Positions 12,649 through 24,000 of a stretch of 64,000 nt of DNA are shown here, in pieces; positions within the stretch are counted from its first letter, which is position 1; the number at the start of each line of letters is the position of its first letter. The stretch is from Cydia pomonella. Its lineage: Eukaryota > Arthropoda > Insecta > Lepidoptera > Tortricidae. The stretch spans positions 9,550,703 to 9,614,702 of the forward strand of contig NC_084713.1 in the NCBI RefSeq assembly GCF_033807575.1, read 5' to 3'. The notes under the pieces are model-generated. The model did no database searches, had not been told where the DNA came from, and saw only the letters and a list, made by a program, of their open reading frames with translations. Made by a program: the position numbers and the translations under genes.

Positions 12649-12656
12649 TATATAAG
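12649..12656 (+). promoter_or_regulatory. TATA box (TATATAAG)
   Basis: TATATAAG lies 53 bases upstream of an ATG, leaving room for a TSS near 12680 and a 5' leader of about 20-25 bases. Compact TATA promoters of this kind are typical of strongly regulated insect genes such as cuticle or secreted-protein genes. Confidence 0.45.
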
Positions 12657-12701
12657 TAAATTGTAGTTTTCAACGTGTGTCTCCTTCAAACCCAGGCAAA
12701 A

Positions 12702-12711
12702 ATGAAGAAAT
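12702..12711 (+). CDS. Candidate micro first exon (M-K-K-)
   Basis: ATGAAGAAAT is followed at once by the donor GTGAGT, giving phase 1. It is preceded by the leader ctccttcaaacccaggcaaaa and a well-spaced TATA box. Many insect secreted and cuticular proteins have a first coding exon of only a few codons ahead of the signal peptide. Its partner exon was not found. It cannot join directly to the 26776 exon because the junction codon would be TGA. The promoter, start and donor geometry is good but unproven. Confidence 0.35.
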
Positions 12712-14763
12712 GTGAGTAGTATATAGAATCATTCTATATACCAGAATCTTAGCAATTAACTCTTGCTAGTCATCAATTTATGACTGAAGAGAAAAAGCTA
12801 AGCCAAAACATGCAAACTCATGGTACATAGTTCATCTCATCACTTCCTAAGGTACGAGACTGTGCCCTTAGGAAAGCCCCATGTCTCATTCATGCTCAAG
12901 ACATACACTACCATATGAAAAGTTAATGGAATCCTCATATCCAGTAATATTCCCAATACCCAAGGTGAAGAGCGTCATACGATTCTAAGGAAACATACGT
13001 TTTGTTCATTTTACATTACCGGTTCCGTAACGATTTCCTAAGGTGAACAAGTATAGGAAAAGTATTGTATTACTCAACCGATGTCGGAGTGCGTCGTGAC
13101 GTAGTTAAATACATTAACCTCAGTACTAGCCCCGACTGTGACTCATACATAACCTGTTGCTGTGTTTATATTGCTATAATAGTTGGCAAGGTTTTTGAAC
13201 TACATGTTTTATTTTTCACGTATTACATTTTGGTTTCTTAATTTATTTATCATGTTAATCAGGAACTTTCATCAAGGAGGGGGAGGGGACTTTCTCTTAT
13301 TTAGACTTAGCCCCGTGCTTGCGTCCTCTCCAAGTCTGCATACTACTTACTACCGTATACATATTTATTAAAGTAACATTTTTCATTACTATTTTTATTC
13401 AACTTTTAATACTTAAATTAATATCTCATAGAAGGGTGTAAAGTATTACATAACGTATCGAATTTCCATTTACTCGAGATAGTATCTTATTGATTGGTTC
13501 TAAAATCGACTTTGATTTATGCGGAATAAAGTATATATTATTATACATGATCCGTAAGAGAGAGGAGGCAGAGGAAAAACTGCATACGATGTGTGATGCC
13601 AAAGTATTGTGCGGCAAACCCGCTTAATTTCGTAAGATCCTTTTTGTAATTAAATGCCGAGTACTTGTGGATCCGTCGAACCTAGATACATGGATCCGTA
13701 TGCCCCCTTTCTTACGTATGACGCGGTAACGGATAAGTATTGACGTAGTTTTTGATGCAACCGTATCATTATGTAAACTGGTTAATTTGTCGGTTGTTAA
13801 TTAGTTGGTTGATATATTTTTTATAAGATAAATATTTTGAATTGTGTATGACACAAATAAAAAATGGATTGTTTACTTTACAATTGACTCTATGGGTCGT
13901 ATAATTATCAAATGACGTAACGAAAAGACGTCTAATTATATTATTTCATACTTTTCTTATAATATTACTCTAAAGTAATTATGGTAAAAAACACTTTTTT
14001 AATACGACTATATTCAACGATTTCATAACATTATCAATATCGTATTGTACGGTATCGGTGATTCATCAAGTTATGCACACTCGGTGTGACACTATTACTT
14101 CACTAAGTCTGCCGTTACGAGTCTTTGAGAAAAACTGAAGTCCATATTCATTCTTCAAACCGGAAAGTAGGCGTATTATTGACTTCCAATTTATCATACA
14201 AACATCCAATGATGCGACTATTGATACCGCTTCTAAAGGAAATTTCACGGTGTCCCCTTGTTCCCCTTTAAATTGTATTGCGCTTAGACAGCTCATTGTA
14301 CTTACTTACTTCCATTTATAAGGCCGCCTGCGCACGGTAAAAACAAACAATGCCCTAGTGAAATTTTAAAACTTGTCGCACGCTATTTTTTGTAGACAGC
14401 TACAGCTTTATTACGCCTCCCTGAGCGGTTCAAGTTTTGCTCACCGTTAAAGCGTAAACAAAAGACTGTAAACGAAGATCTATCCCAGCACGGACACCGA
14501 CAATACTTTAATTTATTGCATCATATATAAAGTAGTGAAAGTTAAAATAAGGCTTTGTTTCTAGCATTCATCGGTTAACGGTAAACAAAACAAGGTACAC
14601 AAAGAAGCCGCCCTTGTACAGGAGTCGGATATTTTACAAGCGCCCATAAACATTTTGCGAATTTTAATGGGACTTTTACGTCTTTTATATTTATGGGAAA
14701 CGAAATAGTCGAGACATGTTTTAAATGCCAAAATATTTCGTTTGTTTCTTCGATTTTCAAGCC
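12712..14763. other. Non-coding stretch, no gene recognised
   Basis: AT-rich DNA without identifiable exons or repeats. If the 12702 micro-exon is real, this is its first intron. Confidence 0.35.
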
Positions 14764-15460
14764 TTTTTAGGGTTCCGTAGCCAAATGGCATAAAACGGAA
14801 CCCTTATAGTTTCGCCATGTCCGTCTGTCTGTCTGTCTGTCCGAGGCTTTGCTCCGTGGTCGTTAGTGCTAGAAAGCTGAAATTTGGCATGGATATATAA
14901 ATCAATAAAGCCGACAAAGTCGTACAATAAAATCTAAAAATATAATTTTTTTTAGGGTACCTCCCCTACACGTAAAGTGGGGGTGAAACTTTTTTTTCAG
15001 TTCAACCCTAGAGTGTGGGGTATCGTTGGAAAGGTCTTTCAAAACTAATAGGGGTTTTCAAGAAACATTTTTTGATAAAGTGAATATATTCGGAGATAAT
15101 CGCTCCGAAAAAAAAAAATGTCCCCCCCCCCTCTAACTTTTGAACCATAAGTCCAAAAAATATGAAAAAAATCGTGGAAGTAGAGCTTAAGAAAGACATT
15201 AAATGAAAACTATAGCGGACATGATCAGTTTAGCTGTTTTTGAGTTATCGCAAAAAGTTTGCCCTTCATAGTAAAAAGACTTATTTTAATTAGGTACTGA
15301 TTATGCATATTTGCCTATTTGTTTAACTCAGGTGAAAGGTACCGTTTCATCCCTTGGTTAACAATTTACTATACTTTAAGCTCCAGTTTAGCTTATTGTG
15401 ACGGAAGAGTAACTACGGAACCCTACACTGAGCGTGTCCCGACATGCTCTTGGCCGGTTA
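14764..15460 (-). mobile_element. Interspersed (GACA)-type repeat, full-length reverse copy
   Basis: Read on the minus strand this is the same element as 9131-9847: it starts with ccggccaagagcatgtcggg (near 15459) and ends with the ctacggaaccctaaaaa block at 14764. It carries a 10-C tract (15122-15131, G on the element strand), a reduced (GACA)n tract and the same ggggaggtacc motif. Short frames inside are not genes. Confidence 0.9.
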
Positions 15461-15520
15461 TTTATTTAGTATTAATGTATTGTAATCTGTAATATTCTGC
15501 CAATTTAAATAAGTATAGAT

Positions 15521-15610
15521 TGTGTCATTCACGATGACACGTGCCTTGTCTCTTATTGTCATATTATTAGGTTAAATTTGACAAATCTGCACGTCATTGT
15601 GCATGACATG
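15521..15610. mobile_element. Small palindromic MITE (tgtcattcacgatgac family)
   Basis: The left arm tgtgtcattcacgatgacac is mirrored imperfectly by gcacgtcattgtgcatgaca at the right. A related, shorter copy is at 50569-50627. Confidence 0.6.
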
Positions 15611-16650
15611 AACTATACCATAAAAAATACGCTGTTACTTGCACTTGGAACTAAAACTAAGATTAAACGTCGACGACTAATTATCATTTGGAGGCGTATT
15701 TCCAGTGCATCCGGGAAGGTGGGACTCGATATCCGGTATAAACTCGCCGAGATATCTTTTGACCTATTATATTTACGCTTTAGATTCCTATAACAACGAA
15801 TTAAGGAAGTCAGGAAGCCTACGTCAATATTATAAGTTTATATTTACGAACATTAAGTACATGTAGTTTATAAGTATATTATATTAGTTTGCTTTTCTTT
15901 TTAATTCATTGATTTTTTTTTCTGCCTCTGCACCAATTATAAGTGTCTCTATTTGGCCCTATGGTTGACTGGTAGAGAATGCCATTTGCATTAAATCCGC
16001 CATTTGTACATTGTGGTATATATTGTGTGCAATAAAGTTTAAATCAATAAATATACGGAAGATAAAACTTTGCAATGAAGTATTGGAATAAACTATATTT
16101 TGGTAATTTTTTATCGAAAGTGGCATTTATCTACTGTAATTAAACTGGACAAGCAAATGGATTCTTTTTTAAATATGTTATACTATAGTTCTTATTTTTT
16201 GCTTATATGTAACATAACATTTGTGTCTATAAATTATATATATATATATTTTTTTTTTTAATTTAGGTATTAACTATTGTTTTTGTGAATATAAGGTATA
16301 CAGTTAAATGTTGAAACTATGTATAAGTGCCTAAACCGTCAGTTTAAACAGTTTCTATTACTATTTATACGATCAGTTGCGGGTCTGAAAAGAAGTCATG
16401 AATAATTAGCTCAATCATCTGTCCCGGAACTTGTCAAAAGCCTACTAAAGCTGAGATGTCGCCGAATGTTCAAAAATTACCCAGATTACTCATACTGCTA
16501 ATCCAAGGTTACTCAACAGATATATATTGGTCACCTGTAACGGTACATTTGAGAAATCAAAAAATTGTGTTAAGATCAAACTTTTCCCTTCACATGTTTT
16601 AGCCAATCTAGATTTTTGAAAAGTAACAGTATTCGAGAAAATATTTACCC
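15611..16650. other. Non-coding stretch, no gene recognised
   Basis: AT-rich DNA with a (TA)n/T tract near 16230-16258. No exon or named repeat was recognised. Confidence 0.35.
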
Positions 16651-16969
16651 TTCTTCTTCGTAGCGTTTATCCCGGCGTATTGCCACAGCTCATGAGAGCC
16701 TGGGGTCCGCTTGGCAACTAATCCCGAGAATTGGCGTAGGCACTAGTTTTTACGAAAGCGACTGCCATCTGACCTTTCAACCCAGAGGGGAAACTAGAAT
16801 TTATTGGGATTAGTCCGGTTTCCTCACGATGTTTTCCTTTACCGAAAAGCGACTGATAAATATCAAATGATATATCGTACATTCATTTTGAAAAACTCAT
16901 TGGTACGAGCCGGGATTTGAAGCCTCCGGATTGAAAGTCGCACGCTCTTACCGCTTGGCTACCAACGCT
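16651..16969 (-). mobile_element. tRNA-derived SINE, near-complete reverse copy
   Basis: On the minus strand it has the tRNA-like head (16900-16969, gccaagcggtaagagcgtgc and a degenerate ggcttcaaatcc B box), the tatcatttgatatttatcag body and the gaagaagaa tail. Near-identical 16-base flanks ending ataccc/tttaccc (16635-16650 and 16970-16985) look like a target-site duplication with about two differences, so the insertion is older than the 19329 copy. Confidence 0.88.
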
Positions 16970-17125
16970 AAGAAAATATATACCCATTGACAATTATATG
17001 GTAAAGGGCCCTCCAGCTAGATTTGTAGTGAAATATGATGTATCTGATATGTCTTTATTTTTAAAACCACATACACGAGTTATAGTATGAATTTAAATCT
17101 ATAATAACATTAATAACCCACTGTA

Positions 17126-17162
17126 GACCTTTGAGCCAGGTATGTAACCTGGCTCACAGGTC
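17126..17162. repeat. Hairpin, 16-base stem with one mismatch
   Basis: gacct-t-tgagccaggt pairs with acctggctca-c-aggtc across the five-base loop atgta. It lies between two SINE copies and may be a MITE relic. It is too short for a typical miRNA precursor. Confidence 0.75.
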
Positions 17163-17990
17163 CTCATGATTCCTGTTGCGTTTCCCCGCTGAACTGCAAT
17201 GGAGACTTGCTGATCTGAATTTTATATTCTGGAAAAACGATGTGTAATATTTTACAATATTTTTTTTATAATACTAAATTCAAAGATAATTACTGTTGTC
17301 TAGAAATTAGACATTTATAAAGGGATTAAAGTGCGATAATGTAACGTGATATGTGTGGCTACATAGTAAATTAGAACATAGAATGATCATATGTACCCCA
17401 ATTTCAGTGCCAGATTACTGGGCATACCGGACCATCGAAGTGCTGGATTATCGATATTTCCCTGTAGTACAAAGTGCATAAAATAAAATTATTTGTATTG
17501 CAATGGCACCCATATAGGAAGGAAGTTTAAAAATAGTTCAGACGTAGTTTTAAATCGCAGATACGAATATAAACAGTCGTGTGAACTGCCATTTAAGTCT
17601 ATATCAATAAAGTCTCGTGTCTCATACATTTCGGGATTGACCCATGTTTAGAGAGACTGACGTTGTATGTCGAATGACGAGTATTTGCTGTACATATGGG
17701 AGTGGTGATGGTGACATAGACGACATATTTCAAGTTTAACAATACTGTGACGCGTTTACTGCAAATCATGAATGGACTCTTTTTAGACGATTCTCAGATT
17801 TTTATACATCACTGATTTTTATGATGATGTCAATGTTTCTAGCGAGAAATATTTTTGGGAGTAGGTACATTTATCGTACACAATACATTATCATCCACAA
17901 ATACAATTGGTTGATACTGAGTTCTGGCTGTGCGGCTGTGTCATGAGGCCATGACTAGTTCCGCAGTTCAGCCTACACTTTTAACTCCAC

Positions 17991-18165
17991 TGAATCTTCT
18001 CTTCTTCTTCCTCGCGTTGTCCCGGCATTTTACCACGACTCATGGAAGCCTGGGGTCCGCTTGACAACTAATCCAAAGATTTGACGTAGGAACTAGTTTT
18101 TACGAAAGCGACAAGCAACTGCCATCTGACCTTCCAACCCAGAGGGTAAACTAGGCCCTGTTGGG
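17991..18165 (-). mobile_element. tRNA-derived SINE, 5'-truncated reverse copy with TSD
   Basis: It contains only the tail half of the SINE: the cgcgaggaagaagaag end and the agcggaccccaggcttcc, tagtttaccctctggg and gccatctgacc blocks on the appropriate strand. It is flanked by the perfect 12-base duplication ttttaactccac (17979-17990 and 18166-18177). Loss of the tRNA head with an intact TSD indicates truncation at integration. Confidence 0.9.
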
Positions 18166-19310
18166 TTTTAACTCCACGATATAATGCTTTATATAATTTA
18201 TACCTATATGAAATTAGCTATTTTCTGATACTCATATTTTCTCCCTATAACTTGCAACAACTACAAAAACAAGTCACTGTTTTTTTTCCTTAAGTTTGTA
18301 GGTGGTCTTCTGTACCTGGAAGTACATAATTATGTAAATAATAATTGCGAATTTCGTCATTCACAAGTAGCATAATGTTTTTGTTTATAATATGATGATA
18401 ACCAGTAACATAATTATTGTTAGAGTTTCATAGCTTCTAAGTAATTGATAAGAAGTCGCAGACAGCTTGACGGTGAATTGTTCCACATGCCATTTGATCG
18501 CAGTGATATTATAGCATCAGTAAGTTAATTGAGTGCATCGTTTTCCAAATCAATATAAGCTTCAAGATGTGTGTTTCCTGGTGTTGTTTTTGTTGTAATA
18601 TATGAAGATGCTGATCAGGTCTGTAAGTTAATAAGGGAAGCAATATATACCTGGGTATATTCTGGGAACATACCTATTCTTTCTTTTTTATTCCAAATAT
18701 ATTCATAATTATTCTGTAGCAATTTTTCCACGTAACTTTTTCCGCGTAAATAATTATCAACAAATCCATTTCCATAATACACACATATTACACATCTTGG
18801 TCATACTCTGTCTCATATCTACAAAAAAAATTTTTTGTCGCATATCTAAATAAATAATGATCATTCCCTATAGGTAGGCCCTCATACCTACACACACTAG
18901 ACTAAACACCCTGGCCCTGAACGTTATTCGCAGAATCCTAAGCAATTTTGAATTTGTATCTGTAAGTCAAGCCCTTGCAAGACTGTTTGAATCTTTATAC
19001 TGTCAAATATGTTCCACCGCGTAGGCGATCCGTAGTCATCAATTTGTTATCAGGACCTGCTGATGCACTGGCTACGTGCAGGTGTTTCAGCATAGTTCAC
19101 CATCAGTTCGAAGAAGTCGACTCATGAAGTCATAGTTAGATAACAATTGTCGTTAGGATTTCCTTAACATTAATGACTTACGTCCGGACTGCAATATGTG
19201 TAAATTTTACAGATTGTATATTATGCGGTTTATGTAGATTATGTATTTACCTATCTACCAAATTAATTTAGATAGTTAAAGTCTTACTTAAAATACATAT
19301 ATTTTTAAAT

Positions 19311-19328
19311 ATATTTGAATATAATAAA
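19311..19328 (+). repeat. Target-site duplication of SINE (left copy)
   Basis: atatttgaatataataaa, repeated exactly at 19653-19670, bounds the SINE. Confidence 0.95.
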
Positions 19329-19652
19329 GAAGCGCTGGTGGCCTAGTGGTAAGAGCGTGCGACTTGCAATCCAGAGGTCGCGGGTTCAAACCCCGGCTCG
19401 TACCAATAAGTTTTTCGGAACTTATGTACGAAATATCATTTGATATTTACCAGCCGCTTTTCGGTGAAGGAAAACATCGAGAGGAAACCGGACTAATCCC
19501 AACAAGGCCTAGTTTACCCTCTGGGTTGGAAGGGCAGATGGCAGTCGCTTTCGTAAAAATTAGTGCCTACGCCAAATCTTGGGATTAGTTGTCAAGCGGA
19601 CCCCAGGCTCCCATAAGCCGTGGCTAAATGCCGGGACAACGCGAGGAAGAAG
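19329..19652 (+). mobile_element. tRNA-derived SINE, complete copy
   Basis: It begins gaagcgctggtggcctagtg with pol III A-box tggcctagtgg (19339-19349) and B-box ggttcaaacc (19383-19392), i.e. a tRNA-like head to about 19405. The tRNA-unrelated body (tttttcggaacttatgtacg, tcatttgatatttaccagcc) leads to a tail ending cgcgaggaagaag. The exact 18-base duplication on both sides shows a recent insertion. Other copies here are at 16651, 17991 and 8370, with a relic at 51886. It encodes no protein, and the short frame across it is incidental. Confidence 0.95.
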
Positions 19653-19670
19653 ATATTTGAATATAATAAA

Positions 19671-20639
19671 CACGTGTCTCCAAAAAGTATTACGTAGATA
19701 AAATCTCAATACAATACGAAATCAAACTATTTATGTAGGCTCCTTTACTAGAATGAGTGTACATCAACGTTGGAGGAAACAATATTAACCAGTGGAAATA
19801 TTTTCGATAAATAGGCATTGTTAATTAAGAAATAAGGATGAAACCTAAGGACTAGAAACGATTTTTTAGCTTTTTCTGGGTTTTTAGTTACCTAATTAAA
19901 TATCAATTCACAGGAAATAGATAATCATTCCAGTTTAGATTATCTTATTTAATAATTATTTGCTGAAATAAATGCAATTTATTCTTAATTGAGTCAACTA
20001 ATTTTAATACTAGGGAATTCATCTATTTCATAAAGTACAGCAAATTCATCGTAAATTTGTGTACGTAGGTATCGTAAATATGGCTTATTCACATTATTCA
20101 CAACAAATTTCAAAAGGAAAACGATTTACCGTGCAACGGGACAATTTTTGCGGCAGAATATACTATATAATCAGTTAATTAGGTTAACAACACGCAAGTA
20201 ACTCAAACTGAAACTTTTTGCATGTATATACTACCTGAAATATCTTGTGGAAAGAAATGCCATTTTTAAAATAAAAATCATAAAATAGGGTATGGTAGAG
20301 GTAGTCAATTTTCTACAAAAATAGGTATCAATAACTGTACCTACTACTGTATACTATATTTAAACGGATTATTATTCACGAAGCATGTATTTTATTATGT
20401 ATTATATACAGCCTAACTTAAAGTTTATTAAAATGTCGATATTGGAGCCTTGTACACAGTTATTGTTTAAAATACAATTTTTTTTTCAACATTCATTCAT
20501 AACGTAAAATATTTTTTGTAAAAAAAAATAGGGCACTTATTTATATACGTACTCGCAATTATATAAGCGGAACCAATAATTTAAATGGAGCACACGGATA
20601 TAGCATATAACCTCATCCACAATGTTAATACCTACCAAC
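19671..20639. other. Non-coding stretch upstream of the helical-protein gene
   Basis: AT-rich with no recognised repeat or exon. It precedes a sharp rise in GC at 20640. Confidence 0.35.
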
Positions 20640-20870
20640 CCCTATCTACTCGGGTAGCGCTGCAGTGGGTAGGTAGAGGGTCTGGCCCGCCTCGAGCCGC
20701 GATTGGTCGAGCGAAGGGAGTCCCTGCGCTCACTGGCTGATACCCCACTCAAGCGTCGGCACACGTGCTTACTTTATGTTACGCGCGGGCACCGAGTCAT
20801 TTAGTCGTTTACCCGACACTCGGCGCGCGCGACCACCGTTTAGGGGATGTCATATTAATCAACATCGATC
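20640..20870 (+). promoter_or_regulatory. GC/CpG-rich promoter-like region and 5' UTR
   Basis: An island of high GC and CpG content (cctcgagccgcgattggtcg, cggcgcgcgcgacc) sits in very AT-rich surroundings immediately before an in-frame ATG. gattggtc includes a CCAAT-type box on the reverse strand (ccaat). A tttagtcg motif near 20800 is one mismatch from the arthropod TCAGT initiator. No TATA box is seen. The TSS position is inferred only. Confidence 0.5.
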
Positions 20871-21096
20871 ATGGACTTCACCTTGCCCGCTTGTGCCCAG
20901 TTGAGGCAGTCCGGTACCGTTATAACCAAACCTAAGGACGATTGCCACAGGATATGTACAGGTCGTACTAATTTCGTAAGTACGCCGGAAAAATGTGAAC
21001 TATGTGGTAGGACTAGAACGAATAGCCAATACAGTGACTGTGATAGTGAAACAGTGAAGAAATGTCGACCTCACAGATCGAGTACAGCTAGAAGCA
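20871..21096 (+). CDS. Tentative exon 1 of the helical-protein gene
   Basis: ATG at 20871 follows a CpG-rich leader. 75 codons plus one base end at AGCA|GTAAGA, a strong donor of phase 1, exactly the phase needed by the acceptor at 26775 (junction codon AGA, Arg). The encoded part is polar with seven Cys (8, 25, 29, 42, 45, 57, 65), including a KCELC pair. If used, the hydrophobic leader starts only at residue 78, giving a type II anchor or a very long signal-peptide N-region. A short unseen alternative first exon of phase 1 would give a conventional signal peptide. Confidence 0.45.
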
Positions 21097-24000
21097 GTAA
21101 GAATTTTATTTTAATATTTATATTTAAAAAAAAATGCATTAATATATGTTTATATAGATTGTATAAAACTTAAATGATATTTAAGTTTGAGTACAATTAG
21201 CATTACAAAATATAAAAATTAACATTTTACCGTAATTAATAATTACTAATTATAATGTTATTGAAAATGTGTTATTTTTCCAACTCAGTAGCATGCACAT
21301 TAGTTAATGAATGAAAATAAATAAAAGTTTTAATAAATATCACAGCGATTATAATTACGTAATGACAAACCAATTAACAGGTGCTTTATAAAAAGCGACA
21401 TAAATCGTCTTGAGGCATACCGGTATCAGTAGCTAATTAACGCAGGACTTTCGTCTAAATAACATAAATCCGTCCGTCGTTTAATAACATAAATCAGCAA
21501 TTAAAATCCATGCTTCATTATAATAACGCCGCTTGCGATTTATGTCTGCGAATGTTATTAATGATTAATCAACCAAGGGCTATAATAATTGAAGCGTCTA
21601 AACCTTTAACTAACGATAATAATGTAAACGGAATATCCGGTATCCAGCCGGCCGATTCTCATGTCGGTGTAATCGCCGGCCGCGTTAATAGAGCTTACAA
21701 TTTCATTACGCAAAAAAACCTGGCTCGGTCTCGCCTCTACAATGTTAAACACGAAGATCAGAACTAACTAACTAGGCTTAAACTGCTATTAAACTAGCCT
21801 AGTACTGTTACCGGAATGACATGTCTAACTAAATGTTTCTATCCTTTAAAGAACCGTACAGTTACGCTGGCCGCCCGCCGTTTCGTAATTGCAAGTATCG
21901 CTAGGTACCTCTCTATATAGGGCCGAGAAATGATTTAAGTGTAGCGAGAGAAAAAATAATACCGAGTGCCTTGTAGATTAGCTCTAGGGAATGTCCGGAA
22001 AATTTGCCGTGCCGTATTAATTAGAATCTTCTCTGCTTTCTTATTGATTGGAGTCATTAGTACGAACAAAAAGTCCGCGGTAACCTGCTTATCGGTAGCT
22101 GTTGGTATTTAACCTAATTCAATCCATAATTATTGGTCATACGGAATAATTACTTATACTTACGGATTTACTATTAATATAGAATATTTTTTTGGATAAT
22201 GATACGTCTATTTGCATTTCCAATGGGTTTAATCCCAACCCACCAAGCTTCTTATTATTATATATTTAAAATTACACCATTAAAAAAACTGATATCATAA
22301 AATTATTAATTTATGTATTGTACTTGACCACAAAACCGCAATTATTCCTCTCATTAAGTATATTTCGAGTTTAACTAAAATGTAAAAATAACAACATTAT
22401 ACAATATATATTTAATATTTTGTGTGTGTACTCTTATGTTTATATTACCGCGTATTTTAGATTTGTCTTGCCTATAAGCTTATTTCAAATGAGAAAAGAC
22501 AAAATTATGCGACAATTACGTAAATTTCCGACCCTTTTCCGAAGACGTCAATTTCTGAAAATAGTTACGACAATTTTCTTGCTAAATTTGAAATCGGAAA
22601 ACCACTCTTATCTCAATGCGAGTGAGTCATCGAAGCACAAGGTATATACAACACATTACTTATGGTAATTGACCTAGCGCGAATACACCCGCGTGACGTC
22701 AAACTATAGTAGTACTCCTCCAATGTCCGATAGGTAATACATCCGATCGAAAACTTATGTCGACGTATCGAAACTATTGCCGCTTTGCTAATGGCTGCTG
22801 GATGATAATTGAATTTGATTGAAACGATTTCAATCTTTTTTACTAACTAGGGATATTTTTTTATTGACGATAATATTTTTTGTTTATTTTCTTTGAATAA
22901 AAAAGTCGGTGGCAAACAAGCATACGATCTGATGGTAAGCATTCTCCGTAGCCTATGTACGCCAGCAACTCCAAAGGAGTTAAATGCGCCTTGCCGATCC
23001 TAACATTTCGCACTCTCGTTGAGGTTTGGCAACCTTACTCACCGGCAGGAACACAAAATTGGTAATCTAAAACAAATCGTTTTCGAAGGATAATAAGTCA
23101 AATATTATTGCATTTTTATTACATAACACACGGACACGGTTCTAAATTCGACTACCAAGCAAACGCTTGATAGGTACCTACAATGTAATAAAATATAATC
23201 TTAAATTAGAAAACATCTAAAAGCATACATTTTGATTAGGTTGGTAGGTAATGTGTCATTATAAAATGGAACCTAGGCTACGCGGCTCGAGAACGCCGCT
23301 GCGCTCGATTTCAGACATGAACTATGTCCGCGTCATTAGGGTTGATCCACTCTTATTAGCAACATTTTCACATAAAACGCTCTTCGTTTACGCGGCAAAG
23401 CAGCCGCATCAATTATAAACAGTTATTTCAGTGAGACGGCTCATAATTGCAGTATTTAACTGTCACCCACCCATTTAGCAACATGTCGATCTCGGCTAAA
23501 CAGCAATCACTTGCTTTCATACCGACGCAACCGCACTTGTTCTGAAAATGAAAAATCTCAACCCTAAATAACCCTCATGATATGCATACACCCGTAATTT
23601 CGGTAATAAGATTTTTGTTATAACGGTACAGATGACTGATACAGATTGGTTTTCTAGAAATTGAGATGAAAGTAAGGAAATAACTGCAGCAAATTGCATC
23701 CTGATAGGCGCATCTTCGACACGCACCGCCTTATGCGTGTCAAGCTCTGATTGACCGAAATTATTCTGCAATATTACCGAAAATGCAATACACATTTGCA
23801 TTTAATTTTGTTTTAATAAAAGTTATTGCGCTACCGTTAAGTATAATATCAAATTGTTACCTTATTAAATTAAATTCGTGAAAAATTCACGGTTGTTTCG
23901 TTAATTTTGTCGGAGGCTATTAGCATTTAGAGCGATTTTCAGTTGATGAAGAGCGTACCGCGCTCGTAGTGGCGTCGCGCCGATAATCGCACTTATTATG

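Noticed and set aside
19333..19405. A genuine tRNA gene
   Set aside because: The A and B boxes are present, but the tRNA-like part continues into a SINE body, is bounded by a target-site duplication and recurs in other copies.
20871..21173. Stand-alone 100-codon gene at 20871
   Set aside because: The last 25 codons lie past a strong GTAAGA donor and turn into AT-rich intron-like sequence; it is better read as exon 1.
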